Shown piece after piece: positions 51,000 to 60,180 of a stretch of DNA of 64,000 bases; the first letter of the stretch is position 1, and each line of letters opens with the position of its first letter. The notes below the pieces were generated by a model, which saw only the letters and a program-made list of their open reading frames with translations, did no database searches and was not told the origin of the DNA. The translations under genes were made by a program, and so were the position numbers. The stretch is from an uncultured Paracoccaceae bacterium (GTDB lineage: Bacteria; Pseudomonadota; Alphaproteobacteria; Rhodobacterales; Rhodobacteraceae): NCBI GenBank assembly GCA_947493335.1, contig CANLQO010000007.1:28598-92597 (forward strand). Direction: 5' to 3'.

Positions 51000-52174
51000 G
51001 GCAAGGCCTCGTTGAGTAGATGGTTGCCATCTACATTGAAGACCGTAGATGTTTCGCCCTCGAGATCGCAGTAGAAACCGCGCAGCTTCTTCCACTTGAG
51101 AATGGCAAGCATCGCCCCCAGGGCGTTCAGTTCAAGCACTTGGATATTGCGGTCGTAGAGGTTGGCATCGCCGAGACCGCCAAGTGGAATGCGTTGTAGG
51201 CTGGAGTCGCGGTTGCCAGCATGGCTCGTCGTGATCCGTACAGAGCCAATGAGACCGCCGTCAACAAGGTCCAGACCGAGGCCAACATCGATGAACGTGG
51301 TGCCAAACGCGGTCAGGGCGTCAATAATGGCCTTTTTGTCAGGGCTTGCATCCATACACAGGAAGACGAAGTCCATTGGGCGCAGCAGGTCCACGTTGTC
51401 TTTCGTCACGCGCACCGCATTGGGGCGAATCCCTTTGTGCATTTTCCCGTACATGTCGGCGTAGTAGTGGACCTTTTTCGGTAAGGCTTGGAGGTCCTCG
51501 ACGGAAGCCGCGCCAGGTGACCGAAACACATTGTGCTGCAGATAGGTGTCATCGTCGAAGGTGTGGATCCGCTGGATCGGGCATTTCACCAAACCATCAT
51601 GGACAAAGGACCCGGTGCCACCCAGACCGACGATAGCAACATCTTCGGTTTCCAGCTTTTTGGACAATGACGTGATGCCAGCGCGGCTTGAGGCAGTATC
51701 GACGTAGTGGAAAGGGCTGTCCCGATCACTTGATGCAATGACGCGGAACGTACGCGCTGTGACATCGCTGTCGATGGCTTGCGCCTGGCTCTCCAGGATG
51801 TCGGTATAGGTCTTCATCTTTGCGTAATAGTCACCAAAGTAGCCGCAGGACGGTTTGCTGGAGAAGGAGAACTGGGCCACAAGCCCCTCGGCGATCCTGT
51901 TTGGGCTTTCGGAATTGATGATCTTTTGCAGCGGACGTCCAAAGCGGTCGCACGGACGCGCCCCGGCAAACATCATCACATGGGTGGAGGGCCGCGTCGT
52001 GCGGTTTCCGGCCAGTGTGAGCTCGGAAATCAGCTTGCCGCGACGCACCTCCCGATCCTCGGTGACATACGGCACCCCATGCATGATGAGGTGCCCATGT
52101 TTTTGTTCGATCTCGTAACCTTCAGAGATCAAGCGGTTGAGGTCGGGATTAGGATTTGTCGGTTGAGGTGACAT
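50978..52174 (-). CDS. E1-like ThiF-domain protein with DUF6791 N-terminus
   Basis: 398 residues. Residues 10-110 match a DUF6791-type domain (LISEGYEIEQKHGHLIMHGV, PYVTEDREVRRGKLISELTL, then FAGARPCDRFGRPL), which may act as an E2-like half. The ThiF/E1 adenylation domain begins about residue 170: nucleotide loop GLGGTGS (183-189), THFDDD-like acidic turn at 206-209 (FDDDT) and Arg218, then VFLCMDASPDKKAI. E1-like enzymes adenylate the C-terminus of a ubiquitin-like protein. The ATG at 52174 overlaps the multiubiquitin gene by 26 bases. Confidence 0.8.
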   Translation of the reverse strand: MSPQPTNPNPDLNRLISEGYEIEQKHGHLIMHGVPYVTEDREVRRGKLISELTLAGNRTTRPSTHVMMFAGARPCDRFGRPLQKIINSESPNRIAEGLVAQFSFSSKPSCGYFGDYYAKMKTYTDILESQAQAIDSDVTARTFRVIASSDRDSPFHYVDTASSRAGITSLSKKLETEDVAIVGLGGTGSFVHDGLVKCPIQRIHTFDDDTYLQHNVFRSPGAASVEDLQALPKKVHYYADMYGKMHKGIRPNAVRVTKDNVDLLRPMDFVFLCMDASPDKKAIIDALTAFGTTFIDVGLGLDLVDGGLIGSVRITTSHAGNRDSSLQRIPLGGLGDANLYDRNIQVLELNALGAMLAILKWKKLRGFYCDLEGETSTVFNVDGNHLLNEALPCIRSVA

Positions 52175-52826
52175 TGAACACCATGCCTTTCTTGATGCGC
52201 ACACGGTCCCCTTCAACAAGCGATCCTTCGGGGCGGTTGCGTGGTCCGTTTCGATAAGTGACAGTGAAGCAGATGTTCTCTCCCGTCGGTGGGTTGGCAA
52301 ATGCGAGTGCGATCAGCTTCTCAAAGGTCAGTCGGCGCACTTTGACGGTTTTCTGCCGCGCATTGACAATGATGCAGATCTCAAGCTCTTCGGCCGGTCG
52401 CGAAAGAACGCGCTCGACCCCTTTCCGCTTGAGATTGACCGTATCGTCCGGTTCGAGAACCCGGTCGCCTTGCGAGTCTAGGACGAGCTCATGATTGTCT
52501 GGAATCTGGCCGTATTCACGGAGCTCAGGCTCAGAGATCTCTGGGGCACCCCAGGCAAACCCGCGTTCGTTCAGGGTCATGCTGAAGACACGGTCACTCT
52601 TGAAGCTCCGGAACACTGCGTCGCCAAGTGTGGTGAGATCGACTTCTCGGTCCAGTCCGATGGATTGCGAGCCCGCATCGCTGATCAGGATCAACACGTA
52701 GGATGATGCCGGATTCAGTCCGGCAGAGGCGCGAATCTGGCGTCCGGTCACTTTGGGGTCGTCAACGGAAATTTTACGTGCATCGACATCGAGTTCGAAT
52801 GACGCTTCACAGATAAGATCGGCCAT
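52149..52826 (-). CDS. multiubiquitin-type protein (three beta-grasp units)
   Basis: 225 residues in three similar parts: FELDVDARKISVDDPKVTGR (residues 10-75), FSMTLNERGFAWGAPEISEP (84-145) and EICIIVNARQKTVKVRRLTF (150-222), each with the strand-helix-strand spacing of a ubiquitin fold. Such multi-domain proteins are the modifier in bacterial ubiquitin-like systems. There is no C-terminal diglycine; the protein ends VFNVTSTDKS, so processing would be needed or the modifier uses a different end. First gene of the operon. Confidence 0.75.
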   Translation of the reverse strand: MADLICEASFELDVDARKISVDDPKVTGRQIRASAGLNPASSYVLILISDAGSQSIGLDREVDLTTLGDAVFRSFKSDRVFSMTLNERGFAWGAPEISEPELREYGQIPDNHELVLDSQGDRVLEPDDTVNLKRKGVERVLSRPAEELEICIIVNARQKTVKVRRLTFEKLIALAFANPPTGENICFTVTYRNGPRNRPEGSLVEGDRVRIKKGMVFNVTSTDKS

Positions 52827-52914
52827 GGGGATCTCCCTTTTTCAGCCATGCCAGAGACGGTCTGGCGCCGTTTGGACTCTTGAAGCGTCATTCGACTTGG
52901 ACTAACATGGCTTC

Positions 52915-52950
52915 TGAGTCCCGATACGGACTAGTCTATATCGAGACTCA
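52915..52950. promoter_or_regulatory. shared operator between the ubiquitin-like operon and Xre-RES pair
   Basis: TGAGTCCCGATA, 12-base spacer, TATCGAGACTCA (11 of 12 arm positions match) in the 169-bp gap between the two divergent operons. A dimeric regulator such as the Xre protein could control both. Confidence 0.55.
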
Positions 52951-52995
52951 ATGTGCCATCAAGTCCAAATTTGGATTTTTAGGAGGATGACATGC

Positions 52996-53385
52996 ATGAC
53001 ATATGAAAGCCCTGCGGCCGAAGCGGTCGTGGGAGAGGTTTCGATTCCCGCCGCGATGGAGGCATTTTCGAATTTGGCTGACCTTTGGGAGCTGACGACA
53101 GATGATCAGATCAGGCTATTGGGGTCTCCGGGGAGATCGACGTTCTTCAAATGGAAGAAGTCTGGCGGTAATCTACCGCAGGACACAGTGGAGCGGATTT
53201 CGCACCTGATCAGCATCTACAAGGCGCTGCAGATCCTTATCCCGGACGATGCGCAAGCCGATGCCTGGATCCGACGCCCCAACAAGTACTTCAAAGACCG
53301 AACAGCGCTGGACGTCATGCTCAATGGACAGTTCTACAGCATCTATCAGGTAAGGCAGTATCTCGATGCCCAACGCGGTGGCTAA
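52996..53385 (+). CDS. second Xre/MbcA/ParS-type antitoxin
   Basis: 129 residues. A strong AGGAGG lies 9 bases before this ATG. It has an Xre part (EAFSNLADLWELTTDDQIRL, LGSPGRSTFFKWKKSGG) and the DUF2384-like C-terminus (DAWIRRPNKYFKDRTALDVM then YSIYQVRQYLDAQRGG). Overlaps the toxin gene by 20 bases. Confidence 0.8.
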   Translation: MTYESPAAEAVVGEVSIPAAMEAFSNLADLWELTTDDQIRLLGSPGRSTFFKWKKSGGNLPQDTVERISHLISIYKALQILIPDDAQADAWIRRPNKYFKDRTALDVMLNGQFYSIYQVRQYLDAQRGG

Positions 53386-54082
53386 CGCCCCAATACTGCA
53401 GAAAACTCTAAAAACTTTTCTGCTCATTCCCTCGCGGTTTCCGCCGATCCGGCTCTATGAGCGGATCGCGGGAGATTTTCATGACGCCGTCACTGACCTA
53501 GAGGCTCTGACAAATCCCCGTTTGAGGCAGAAAGAGCAGATCATTGAGGCCTCGGGCCTCGACGACAGAAGCCCCAGTCTTCAGAACTGGAACCATGCTC
53601 CCTTTGCGTACTTCAATCCGGAAGGGAGCTGGTTTTTTCCTCCGCAGACGTCGTGTCTGGAGGTCTCCGCGGACATTCAAACCGCGCTTGCCGTCTCCGT
53701 TGCAAAGAGGACGCGCTTTCTGTCGCAAACAGATCAAGACAAGCTCAACCTGGATATGCGTGTTCTCTCGAGAGGCATATCGGGTCGCTTCCTGGATGCG
53801 CGTGGGCTCGCAACGTCGATGGACCAGGCAAATCGTTGGGCGCTCGGTGAGGAGATCTTGGCGCGCGAGGTCGACGGGGTGATTTTCAGCTCTCCAGAGC
53901 GCCCGATAGGCGATCGCTATGCCGTGTTGAACGGAGACTGTCTTCAGCGTGCCGTTCAGGGCGATCACTACCGGTACGTTTGGGATGGCGGCAAGATCAA
54001 GGAACTCTATTCCTTCGCCAAGGGTGATGTGATTGATCCAAAGGATCTTCAGAGTGAGGATCTCATTCTACCAGCCGCATGA
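53366..54082 (+). CDS. second RES-domain toxin
   Basis: 238 residues. RES family pattern: RFPPIRLYERIAGDF, NPEGSWFFPPQTSCLEVSAD, DIQTALAVSVAKRTRFL, then a VDGVIFSSPERPIGDRYAVL strand-turn and C-terminal strands. Longer than the RES protein at 40.6 kb, and the GGRFN-like motif is changed, so it belongs to another RES branch. Probably breaks down NAD+ when its antitoxin is lost. Confidence 0.75.
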   Translation: MPNAVANAPILQKTLKTFLLIPSRFPPIRLYERIAGDFHDAVTDLEALTNPRLRQKEQIIEASGLDDRSPSLQNWNHAPFAYFNPEGSWFFPPQTSCLEVSADIQTALAVSVAKRTRFLSQTDQDKLNLDMRVLSRGISGRFLDARGLATSMDQANRWALGEEILAREVDGVIFSSPERPIGDRYAVLNGDCLQRAVQGDHYRYVWDGGKIKELYSFAKGDVIDPKDLQSEDLILPAA

Positions 54083-54105
54083 GCGAAAGCGCCAAGGGTT
54101 GTCAT

Positions 54106-56724
54106 CTAGCCGATCGGGTTTTGAACCCCAATACGTAGCCTCCCTTGCAATTCTTCATGAACGTCAAGGTTGGCTTCGCTGTCAATTTCGAGCGTGACGG
54201 TGAGGGCAAAGCGGATGTCGTCATCTGGACTGAGACTATTGGTTCCCGCGCCTTCCCGACACTGCACCCTGATGGGCAGCACTTTGTTGCCATCAAAATT
54301 CGGCACGGTTGCGCCATTGTGAATCATCCTGTGGGACCAGACTGTGCCACGTTTGATGATATTTTTGTTGAGCTGGCCAACCTTCATATCGAGCGCCCAT
54401 CCGTCATCATCAATCAACCCGCCAAAGAGGTCGTGACCATGGGCGACTGCCTCAAGAAGCGCGAGGCGATAGCGGGCGCGGGTTGCGAGCACTGGGGAGA
54501 ACCACGCGATGGTGACCAACATGGATCGGCCGATACGTTCTCCCGCAAGCGATGGCGGCATAGGGACATTGAAAATGGCGGCTTTGTCTTTGCGCAGCGT
54601 TCCAGTGCCGATGAGTGTGGCGCCATAGTCCGGGGCTTCTCGCATCAGGGCTTCGTTGAGCGTTCCATGCCCGTAATACCGGCAAACTTCTTCTCGCGCT
54701 TGGTTGTGATTGCCCTCAAGGCGGATCATTTCTCGGTCGTATCTCGCCAATGCGGCCTCCGGCCACCGAGCCGAGTTGACACTTAGGGCCTTCGAGATCA
54801 GCGCTTGATCTCGTGTTGTCACATCAAGCCCATCAAATGGACCATTAGGTGCGGTGAGGGCGGCGGCTGCGAAGAGCGACGCGCGCGACGCCATCGCATT
54901 GGCACAGCTTGTTCCGCGTGTGCGATAGGTCGATGGATTGCCGCGTTGGACAGTTGCGACGTTGAGCCCGGTCCTTTGCGTTTGCGTGACAACACTCAGT
55001 CGAATGTCTTTGGCTGCTGGTGTCGCTCTGACCTCATGCTCGCCAGACAAAGCCAGGAAATCGGGCTTGATCGATCGAAATGCGCCCAGGCCCATCGCAG
55101 AGGACAGCGCTGGTGTAAGGTCGCCATCCTCATGAACCGGGATGACACCAGCCTGCAGGGGCGCGCTCGGCGCAGTTTCATCCAATGATGCGGCACCAAC
55201 TGTCACAATGTTCATGGCTTCGGCCGGTGCCATCAATGTGCGCTTGTGTCTCGCGTTCCGTTGGGCAGCTTCGATGTGGTCGCGTCGATCTTCGGGTGAT
55301 GCGTCCTCAAAGGCGGATACTGTCATATCGGGAATGGTGAGCGCGTCCGGGACGTTGCCTGCGGAGACATGAAACAAGATGCCCTGCTGATCCGCCCACC
55401 AATCGAGAAGTCTGGCCAGCGAGCTGATCCGACCAGCAAAATGGGACCCTTTGATGCCAACGGAGAAATTGACCAAATATGCCTCTGGTGCCAGCGGGGT
55501 TTCTCCGAGAAAGGCGCGAGCAAGCGCAATGTGAACAATGTCGACAAACAACCGGTCGTTGGGAGACACGGCCTCACGCTCATGGTCGACAAGAATTGGG
55601 ATGGAGAGGATACGAGCATTCGGAATTGGCGCTCCGTCCGCCACAAGATCGCCGCGCAGCATGAGCGATGCCATTGAGGTTGCATGACGCCGGTGTGCGA
55701 CCTGCGACAGGCGTACGATGTCATGCACATCCTCAATAACAACGCCCCCATCAATTGCGGGATGACCTGCGATTGGCGTTCCGTCGAGCAAGACCGCTTT
55801 GATGGGCGCACCTTCATCAAAGGCCGGCAGATCTCCAAACTGAAGTTGAGGCGTACCATCACTGACATCGGGAAGTGATTGGCCAACGGTTTGAGGCAAG
55901 ACGAATTGTAATCCATCAATCGACGCCAAGCCATTTGGCGCAAAGGGGTTTGCCAGCAGCTCACGCACAGCGGCACTGGGCATCTCGACCAAAATCGCCT
56001 CATAGGCGAACCCAATTTCAGATATGGAGCTTGTGTCGACAACGCGTCCGGCAAAGGCTTCCACCCGCGCGCGGGTGTCGGCCAACCAACGCGCTCTCTG
56101 GGCTGCATTCGCCGTGGGCCATATCTCAAGTTCAAGCCGGATCGGCGCGCTGTCGTCCTCCGAAAGCCGGTAGCTCAATTCTGCTTGGGCCTCTGACGTA
56201 AAGCGGTCGCGTGGCCCCCAAACGCGAATGTCAGCCAGCATCCCAAATAGGTTCCACCAAGGTGCCAGCCCACGTTCGGCTTTCTCGCCCTTTTGGTAGG
56301 CGTTCCACATCTGAAGGAGTTTGCGCAGATCAGCCTCTGACGGCATGGTGGCATAAAGCGTGGGTTGGGCGTTCTCGACATTGTCGTCCACGAGTGCCTC
56401 GGGGATCTGAAAGCCGTCGCTGATCGTGTCTTCTATGAGCAACTCAAACCCGATTTTGGCAGCGGCCTTTTGGAAGTTTTGTATTGGCAAAATGGCCTCG
56501 AACACCAAGGCGCGTTCCGGGGCGATGCCGGCGGGATCTTGGCGCAAGAGAAAATCCGGGTTCTCGCCACGAAAGGCCTCTTCGAGCCGCGTAAACTTCC
56601 CGCCCAAGCGGGCGCCCTGGCCCTGACGTCCAACACCTTTGGGTCGTCTGCGTTTGTCCTGCCGTGCTTTCAGCCGATCTGTTGTGCTTGGGTTAGGCAG
56701 TCGCAGGATCGGTCGATCTGTCAT
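54106..56724 (-). CDS. ietS: IetS-like subtilisin-type protease
   Basis: 872 residues. A charged N-terminus (about 1-110), a middle region and an S8 protease domain with Asp314 (VLLDGTPIAGHPAI), His347 (HRRHATSMASLM), oxyanion-hole Asn457 (FHVSAGN) and Ser606 (RGTSCANAMASR). C-terminal ~220 residues form further strands. Encoded right after a AAA ATPase gene, overlapping by 32 bases, which is the IetAS phage-defence arrangement. The protease probably acts on an internal target when the ATPase senses infection; the trigger is unknown. Confidence 0.85.
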   Translation of the reverse strand: MTDRPILRLPNPSTTDRLKARQDKRRRPKGVGRQGQGARLGGKFTRLEEAFRGENPDFLLRQDPAGIAPERALVFEAILPIQNFQKAAAKIGFELLIEDTISDGFQIPEALVDDNVENAQPTLYATMPSEADLRKLLQMWNAYQKGEKAERGLAPWWNLFGMLADIRVWGPRDRFTSEAQAELSYRLSEDDSAPIRLELEIWPTANAAQRARWLADTRARVEAFAGRVVDTSSISEIGFAYEAILVEMPSAAVRELLANPFAPNGLASIDGLQFVLPQTVGQSLPDVSDGTPQLQFGDLPAFDEGAPIKAVLLDGTPIAGHPAIDGGVVIEDVHDIVRLSQVAHRRHATSMASLMLRGDLVADGAPIPNARILSIPILVDHEREAVSPNDRLFVDIVHIALARAFLGETPLAPEAYLVNFSVGIKGSHFAGRISSLARLLDWWADQQGILFHVSAGNVPDALTIPDMTVSAFEDASPEDRRDHIEAAQRNARHKRTLMAPAEAMNIVTVGAASLDETAPSAPLQAGVIPVHEDGDLTPALSSAMGLGAFRSIKPDFLALSGEHEVRATPAAKDIRLSVVTQTQRTGLNVATVQRGNPSTYRTRGTSCANAMASRASLFAAAALTAPNGPFDGLDVTTRDQALISKALSVNSARWPEAALARYDREMIRLEGNHNQAREEVCRYYGHGTLNEALMREAPDYGATLIGTGTLRKDKAAIFNVPMPPSLAGERIGRSMLVTIAWFSPVLATRARYRLALLEAVAHGHDLFGGLIDDDGWALDMKVGQLNKNIIKRGTVWSHRMIHNGATVPNFDGNKVLPIRVQCREGAGTNSLSPDDDIRFALTVTLEIDSEANLDVHEELQGRLRIGVQNPIG

Positions 56725-57706
56725 CGCCGTTTACACTTCCATGTTGCGACGCCCATGCCCCAATACGATCCTTGACCAGCGTCCGGAACGTGACGGTGCC
56801 TTGCGAAAGGGCACGGCGACGATGAATATCCATAAAAAAATCATCAGCTTCAGAAATGTTCCGGGGGCATATCGCGGCCCTCAGCCGTTTCGCCGTGTAC
56901 CCGAAATTGTCATCGAACTCCTTCATGCGCAGGGCAAAGTAGTCTGTCATTTGATCGTCACTGGGTTTTCCAAGTTCCAGTTTGATCTCGAAGCGCCGCC
57001 ATGCTGCACGATCCAGCAATTCGGGGTGATTGGTGGCTCCCACAAGCACGCAATAGGAAGGCAGGTCGTCGAGTTGCATCAGAAGGGTCGTCACTACGCG
57101 CTTGATCTCACCAGTCTCGTGGGTGTCGCCACGTTCCTTGCCTAAAGCATCAAACTCGTCGAAAAAAAGAACACAAGGTTCTGTTCTTACGAAGTCGAAC
57201 ATGCGCCTTAGTCGGGTTGCCGTATCTCCGAGATAGCTCGTGATGATCGCGTCATAGCGTACGACGAAAAGCGGCAAAGCGAGCTCGTAGGCAAGGCTTT
57301 CTGCCAGTGATGTCTTACCGTTTCCGGGTGGACCGACAAGCAAAAGTCTGTGTCGTGGTTCAAGGCCATGCGCGCGAAGCACGTCTGCACGGTGTTGCTC
57401 TTCTATCAATTCACCGCAGGCGGACTGGACCTTCTTCTCTAAAAATAGCTCATTGATAGGTCTTGTGGGCTCGCGTCGTTGTATACCGCCTGAACCATCA
57501 CGCAGTTTCATGGCGGGCTGTGCTAGACGTCCATTGGCACCTGGCTTCGGAGTGACGACCAGTGCTTTCGAGATGCGTTCGGCAACGACCGTGTGTTTCT
57601 TCGATCGCTCGTCTGCCGCGATCGCTTCAGCAGTGACGCGGACTGAATCCGTGTCTCCCGACACGCCAGCTTTCACAAGATCGATTATGAGGTCACTGCG
57701 CGCCAT
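56693..57706 (-). CDS. ietA: IetA-like AAA ATPase
   Basis: 337 residues. AAA domain with Walker A GPPGNGKT (125-132), Walker B VLFFDEFD (179-186), sensor 1 in LVGATNHPELLDRAAW and the SRH-like arginines in RAAWRRFE. The N-terminal 80 residues are a small helical domain. It pairs with the S8 protease gene that follows. No transmembrane segment, so it acts in the cytosol. Confidence 0.85.
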   Translation of the reverse strand: MARSDLIIDLVKAGVSGDTDSVRVTAEAIAADERSKKHTVVAERISKALVVTPKPGANGRLAQPAMKLRDGSGGIQRREPTRPINELFLEKKVQSACGELIEEQHRADVLRAHGLEPRHRLLLVGPPGNGKTSLAESLAYELALPLFVVRYDAIITSYLGDTATRLRRMFDFVRTEPCVLFFDEFDALGKERGDTHETGEIKRVVTTLLMQLDDLPSYCVLVGATNHPELLDRAAWRRFEIKLELGKPSDDQMTDYFALRMKEFDDNFGYTAKRLRAAICPRNISEADDFFMDIHRRRALSQGTVTFRTLVKDRIGAWASQHGSVNGDDRSTDPATA

Positions 57707-58065
57707 GATTGTCCTTGGTCATGCACTAGATCGGTGCTTGCCATGAATCATAGACGGATCAGTTGGAATGTCACCCGATTTCTGAAATTTCGCGCCGATA
57801 TAGAAATTTTCGTGCTGGAACGCTCTGGCGCCATTTGCGATGGTTCCTTGGGCACTGAATTGGCCGGGCAAATTGCTTAGAGTGCCAAATAGTGCCCGGT
57901 TTGTGCCGAATAATCCGGACATTGGACAGCGCGCCCGTCAAATCCCTGTAGGCGGCACCCACGCCTCTAGAAAGCGCGAACCGTGCTACTTTATCGCGGT
58001 AAGGTAGGAGGTATCTGGAAAGCGTTGGCTTGCGATGGTGAGTATCCTGGCGCCGATATCCCGCC
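57707..58065. other. 360-bp gap without a supported gene
   Basis: Two minus-strand frames (57719-57922 and 57771-58097) overlap here but have no ribosome site or family pattern. Promoters for ietA should lie in its left part. Confidence 0.4.
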
Positions 58066-58599
58066 TCAGAGCAAAGCCCTGTAGTCGAGGTAACCATGAT
58101 CAGCCAGCGCCTTGAGCGCAGCGGTACGGGTCTTGCGCGTCAAGTCTTCATCGACCGTGTGCGCGATGCCGCGAAGCAGGTTTTGGTGATCGCCGCCCAA
58201 CTCGTGTTCGAGGGCACCGGCGATCACGACAGCAAGATACCAGTCGAACGGAAGGAGGCCGCTCTGTGTTTCAGAGGCGAGGTATGTAGTTGCGGAAACG
58301 GTCTCTTCGAACGTCGTAACACTGAATTCATTGACGCGGTCATAGCCTTTGCCCGCACCCTCGAATTTATCAAGGGCATCGCGCTCACATTCGTCGATCT
58401 CGAACAGGACGCCGGGCGTGTGGATCGTGTTGTTCTGAGCTATCAGAGTCGCCTTGCCCGACCCGTCCATGCTCTTCTTCGAAAATTCCAGCGCATGGTT
58501 CGCGGCGCTTGCCGTCCCGATCGCTCTGGCACTAGGGCAGCGCGCGATCAAGCGGCTGGTTAGCATGTTCGAGCCGTATGCGAAGTAGAGGAAGCTCAT
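58066..58599 (-). CDS. gamma-glutamylcyclotransferase-like protein
   Basis: 177 residues. N-terminal FLYFAYGSNM (4-12) and Glu80 in LDKFEGAGKGYDR match the GGCT/AIG2 fold, whose YGSxL loop binds a gamma-glutamyl amine and whose Glu is catalytic; these enzymes release 5-oxoproline from peptides or glutathione-like compounds. Starts on the ATGA shared with the upstream gene, so it is co-translated with the TIR-like protein. Its role together with that protein is unknown. Confidence 0.75.
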   Translation of the reverse strand: MSFLYFAYGSNMLTSRLIARCPSARAIGTASAANHALEFSKKSMDGSGKATLIAQNNTIHTPGVLFEIDECERDALDKFEGAGKGYDRVNEFSVTTFEETVSATTYLASETQSGLLPFDWYLAVVIAGALEHELGGDHQNLLRGIAHTVDEDLTRKTRTAALKALADHGYLDYRALL

Positions 58600-59840
58600 T
58601 CGTCTCCGATAATCTTTTTCATGGCTGCCTGATCTTCATGCGGCAGCGCGAAGTTGTCTCTGATCTTGTTGTAGGCATCTGTCAGGAATTGCAGCTGTGC
58701 CTCTTCGCTCCAGTCTCGTTGCTGCCTTTGCATTATTGTCTTTGGTTTTCGCGCGGGTGCCGAGTAGCTCAGCATTTGTGCTGGCCACATTGTACCCTTG
58801 ATGTCGACCACTCCTGCCTCGACGCGCCGCCCTGCAAGCGCTCCATGCTCATCGAGGACCTTCATGGCGCTCCTTAAATTGTTGCGCCAGCCGCACAGTA
58901 GCGAGCCAATCCGCAGCATTTTCTTTCCGCCCTTCCACGCTGTTATGGCCGTGCCATGTGTGATCCAAAACTCTCCGGTTTCATCAAACCACATGCTTAT
59001 GTTGGCGGTTTCATCATCACTGGTGTGCCAGAATCGGACGAAGCCTTCCTCACAAGGTCCGTAGTCTCCGCTACTAGAACCTTCCGCCATCGGCCAGACT
59101 TCTTTCCCCTCTGTCGCGTTTTGGATTTGCGATACGGAAGGTATCTCCGTTTTCCATCCGGCGGGGATGATCCGGATGTAGCCGCGCGGCCCACTTGCTG
59201 CGGAGACGCGGCGACTGATATCCATCGTATCAACAAAATCGAGTTCGCCGCCGTAGGTCGCCCACACCGAAGGGTCTTCCTCTTTAGCGGGAACCGCTTC
59301 ATAACTGGCGGCTTCTGCCTGCTCTTCCACATAATGGCCGAGATTTGTCGTCAGCGCGACTTTGAGCTCGGTTGTCAGTGTTTTTCTGATCGTGGCGCGA
59401 TCAGCTTTGGATGCACCTGGGGCAAGTTCGTAAGCCATCGCCCTGCGATGCCGGATGTCAAATGGCAGATCGTCTGGTGTGTAGCCGCTTTGGGTGTTCA
59501 TGACGGCGATGATTCGGTCAGGCCCAAGCGCCTTAAGCGCCCAGCCCAATTCGATCATGACGTTCGGGTTAGGAAGTGCTTTGCCGCCTTCAGTCTCGCC
59601 AATAGGTGTGAGGTCGGCCACGAACACGGCTGACTCGTTGATCTTCATCAGGATTGTGTTGGTGATTTCCGCCATGCCCGGTGCGTTCTTGGTGTCGTGG
59701 TCAAGTTCGGGACGCTCGGCGGGTTCAAGGCCGAGATCTTCACCAGCCTGCTTCACCGCTTCATTGAGCGCAGCGCGGATGAACTGTCGGTTTGTCTTGG
59801 GCTCATAGTCGTTTTGCCAGGACCAAAATACTTTCATCAC
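58596..59840 (-). CDS. TIR-like/deoxyribosyltransferase-like N-terminal domain protein
   Basis: 414 residues. The N-terminal 140 residues begin VFWSWQNDYEPKTNRQFIRA, then ITNTILMKINESAVFVADLT and NPNVMIELGWA (Glu97), a pattern of TIR-like and nucleoside deoxyribosyltransferase-like folds that bind NAD or nucleotides; Glu97 is a candidate catalytic residue. The remaining 270 residues include strand-rich parts (GYIRIIPAGWKTEIPS, ISMWFDETGEFWITHG) and a helical tail. Such proteins act as effectors in defence. Two-gene operon with the GGCT-like gene. Confidence 0.6.
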   Translation of the reverse strand: MMKVFWSWQNDYEPKTNRQFIRAALNEAVKQAGEDLGLEPAERPELDHDTKNAPGMAEITNTILMKINESAVFVADLTPIGETEGGKALPNPNVMIELGWALKALGPDRIIAVMNTQSGYTPDDLPFDIRHRRAMAYELAPGASKADRATIRKTLTTELKVALTTNLGHYVEEQAEAASYEAVPAKEEDPSVWATYGGELDFVDTMDISRRVSAASGPRGYIRIIPAGWKTEIPSVSQIQNATEGKEVWPMAEGSSSGDYGPCEEGFVRFWHTSDDETANISMWFDETGEFWITHGTAITAWKGGKKMLRIGSLLCGWRNNLRSAMKVLDEHGALAGRRVEAGVVDIKGTMWPAQMLSYSAPARKPKTIMQRQQRDWSEEAQLQFLTDAYNKIRDNFALPHEDQAAMKKIIGDE

Positions 59841-60180
59841 TCGCCAATCAGATTGTTTCGGTCTTATGCACTAATCAGCAAACCGACTAAGAACAAGCCA
59901 TTTGAAAGCGGCACAATCCTCTAGAATTCTGGATTTTGCATTGGCAGTGAAGGTCCGCAATGCGGGCTGCAACTGCAGCATTTCGACTGTGTGTCCAAGG
60001 TCGGGAATGGGCCATGGTGCTCCGGCACATCCCTTCGTGCGAGGCAACGCTGTCTCCGTGGTCGGGCAAGAGCCCGTCGGGGATATTCCGACGAGACAGC
60101 ATGATTGAGAAGTCCTACCGTAGAATCTCTGCCGGCATTTGAACTTGGCGTGTTTACTACCGCAATGCTACGAAAACTCC
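59841..60180. other. intergenic region with a dispersed repeat
   Basis: Divergent region between the TIR-like gene and the DUF4365 gene. It holds the repeat at 59952-59983 and no supported gene. Confidence 0.5.
59952..59983. repeat. dispersed hairpin repeat, copy 1
   Basis: Begins GGTCCGCAATGCGGGCTGCA and forms GCTGC-AA-CTGCAGC type dyad; related to 61503 and 63723. Confidence 0.6.

Noticed and set aside
57719..58097. Two minus frames in the gap upstream of ietA
   Set aside because: Overlap each other, no ribosome site or family resemblance.
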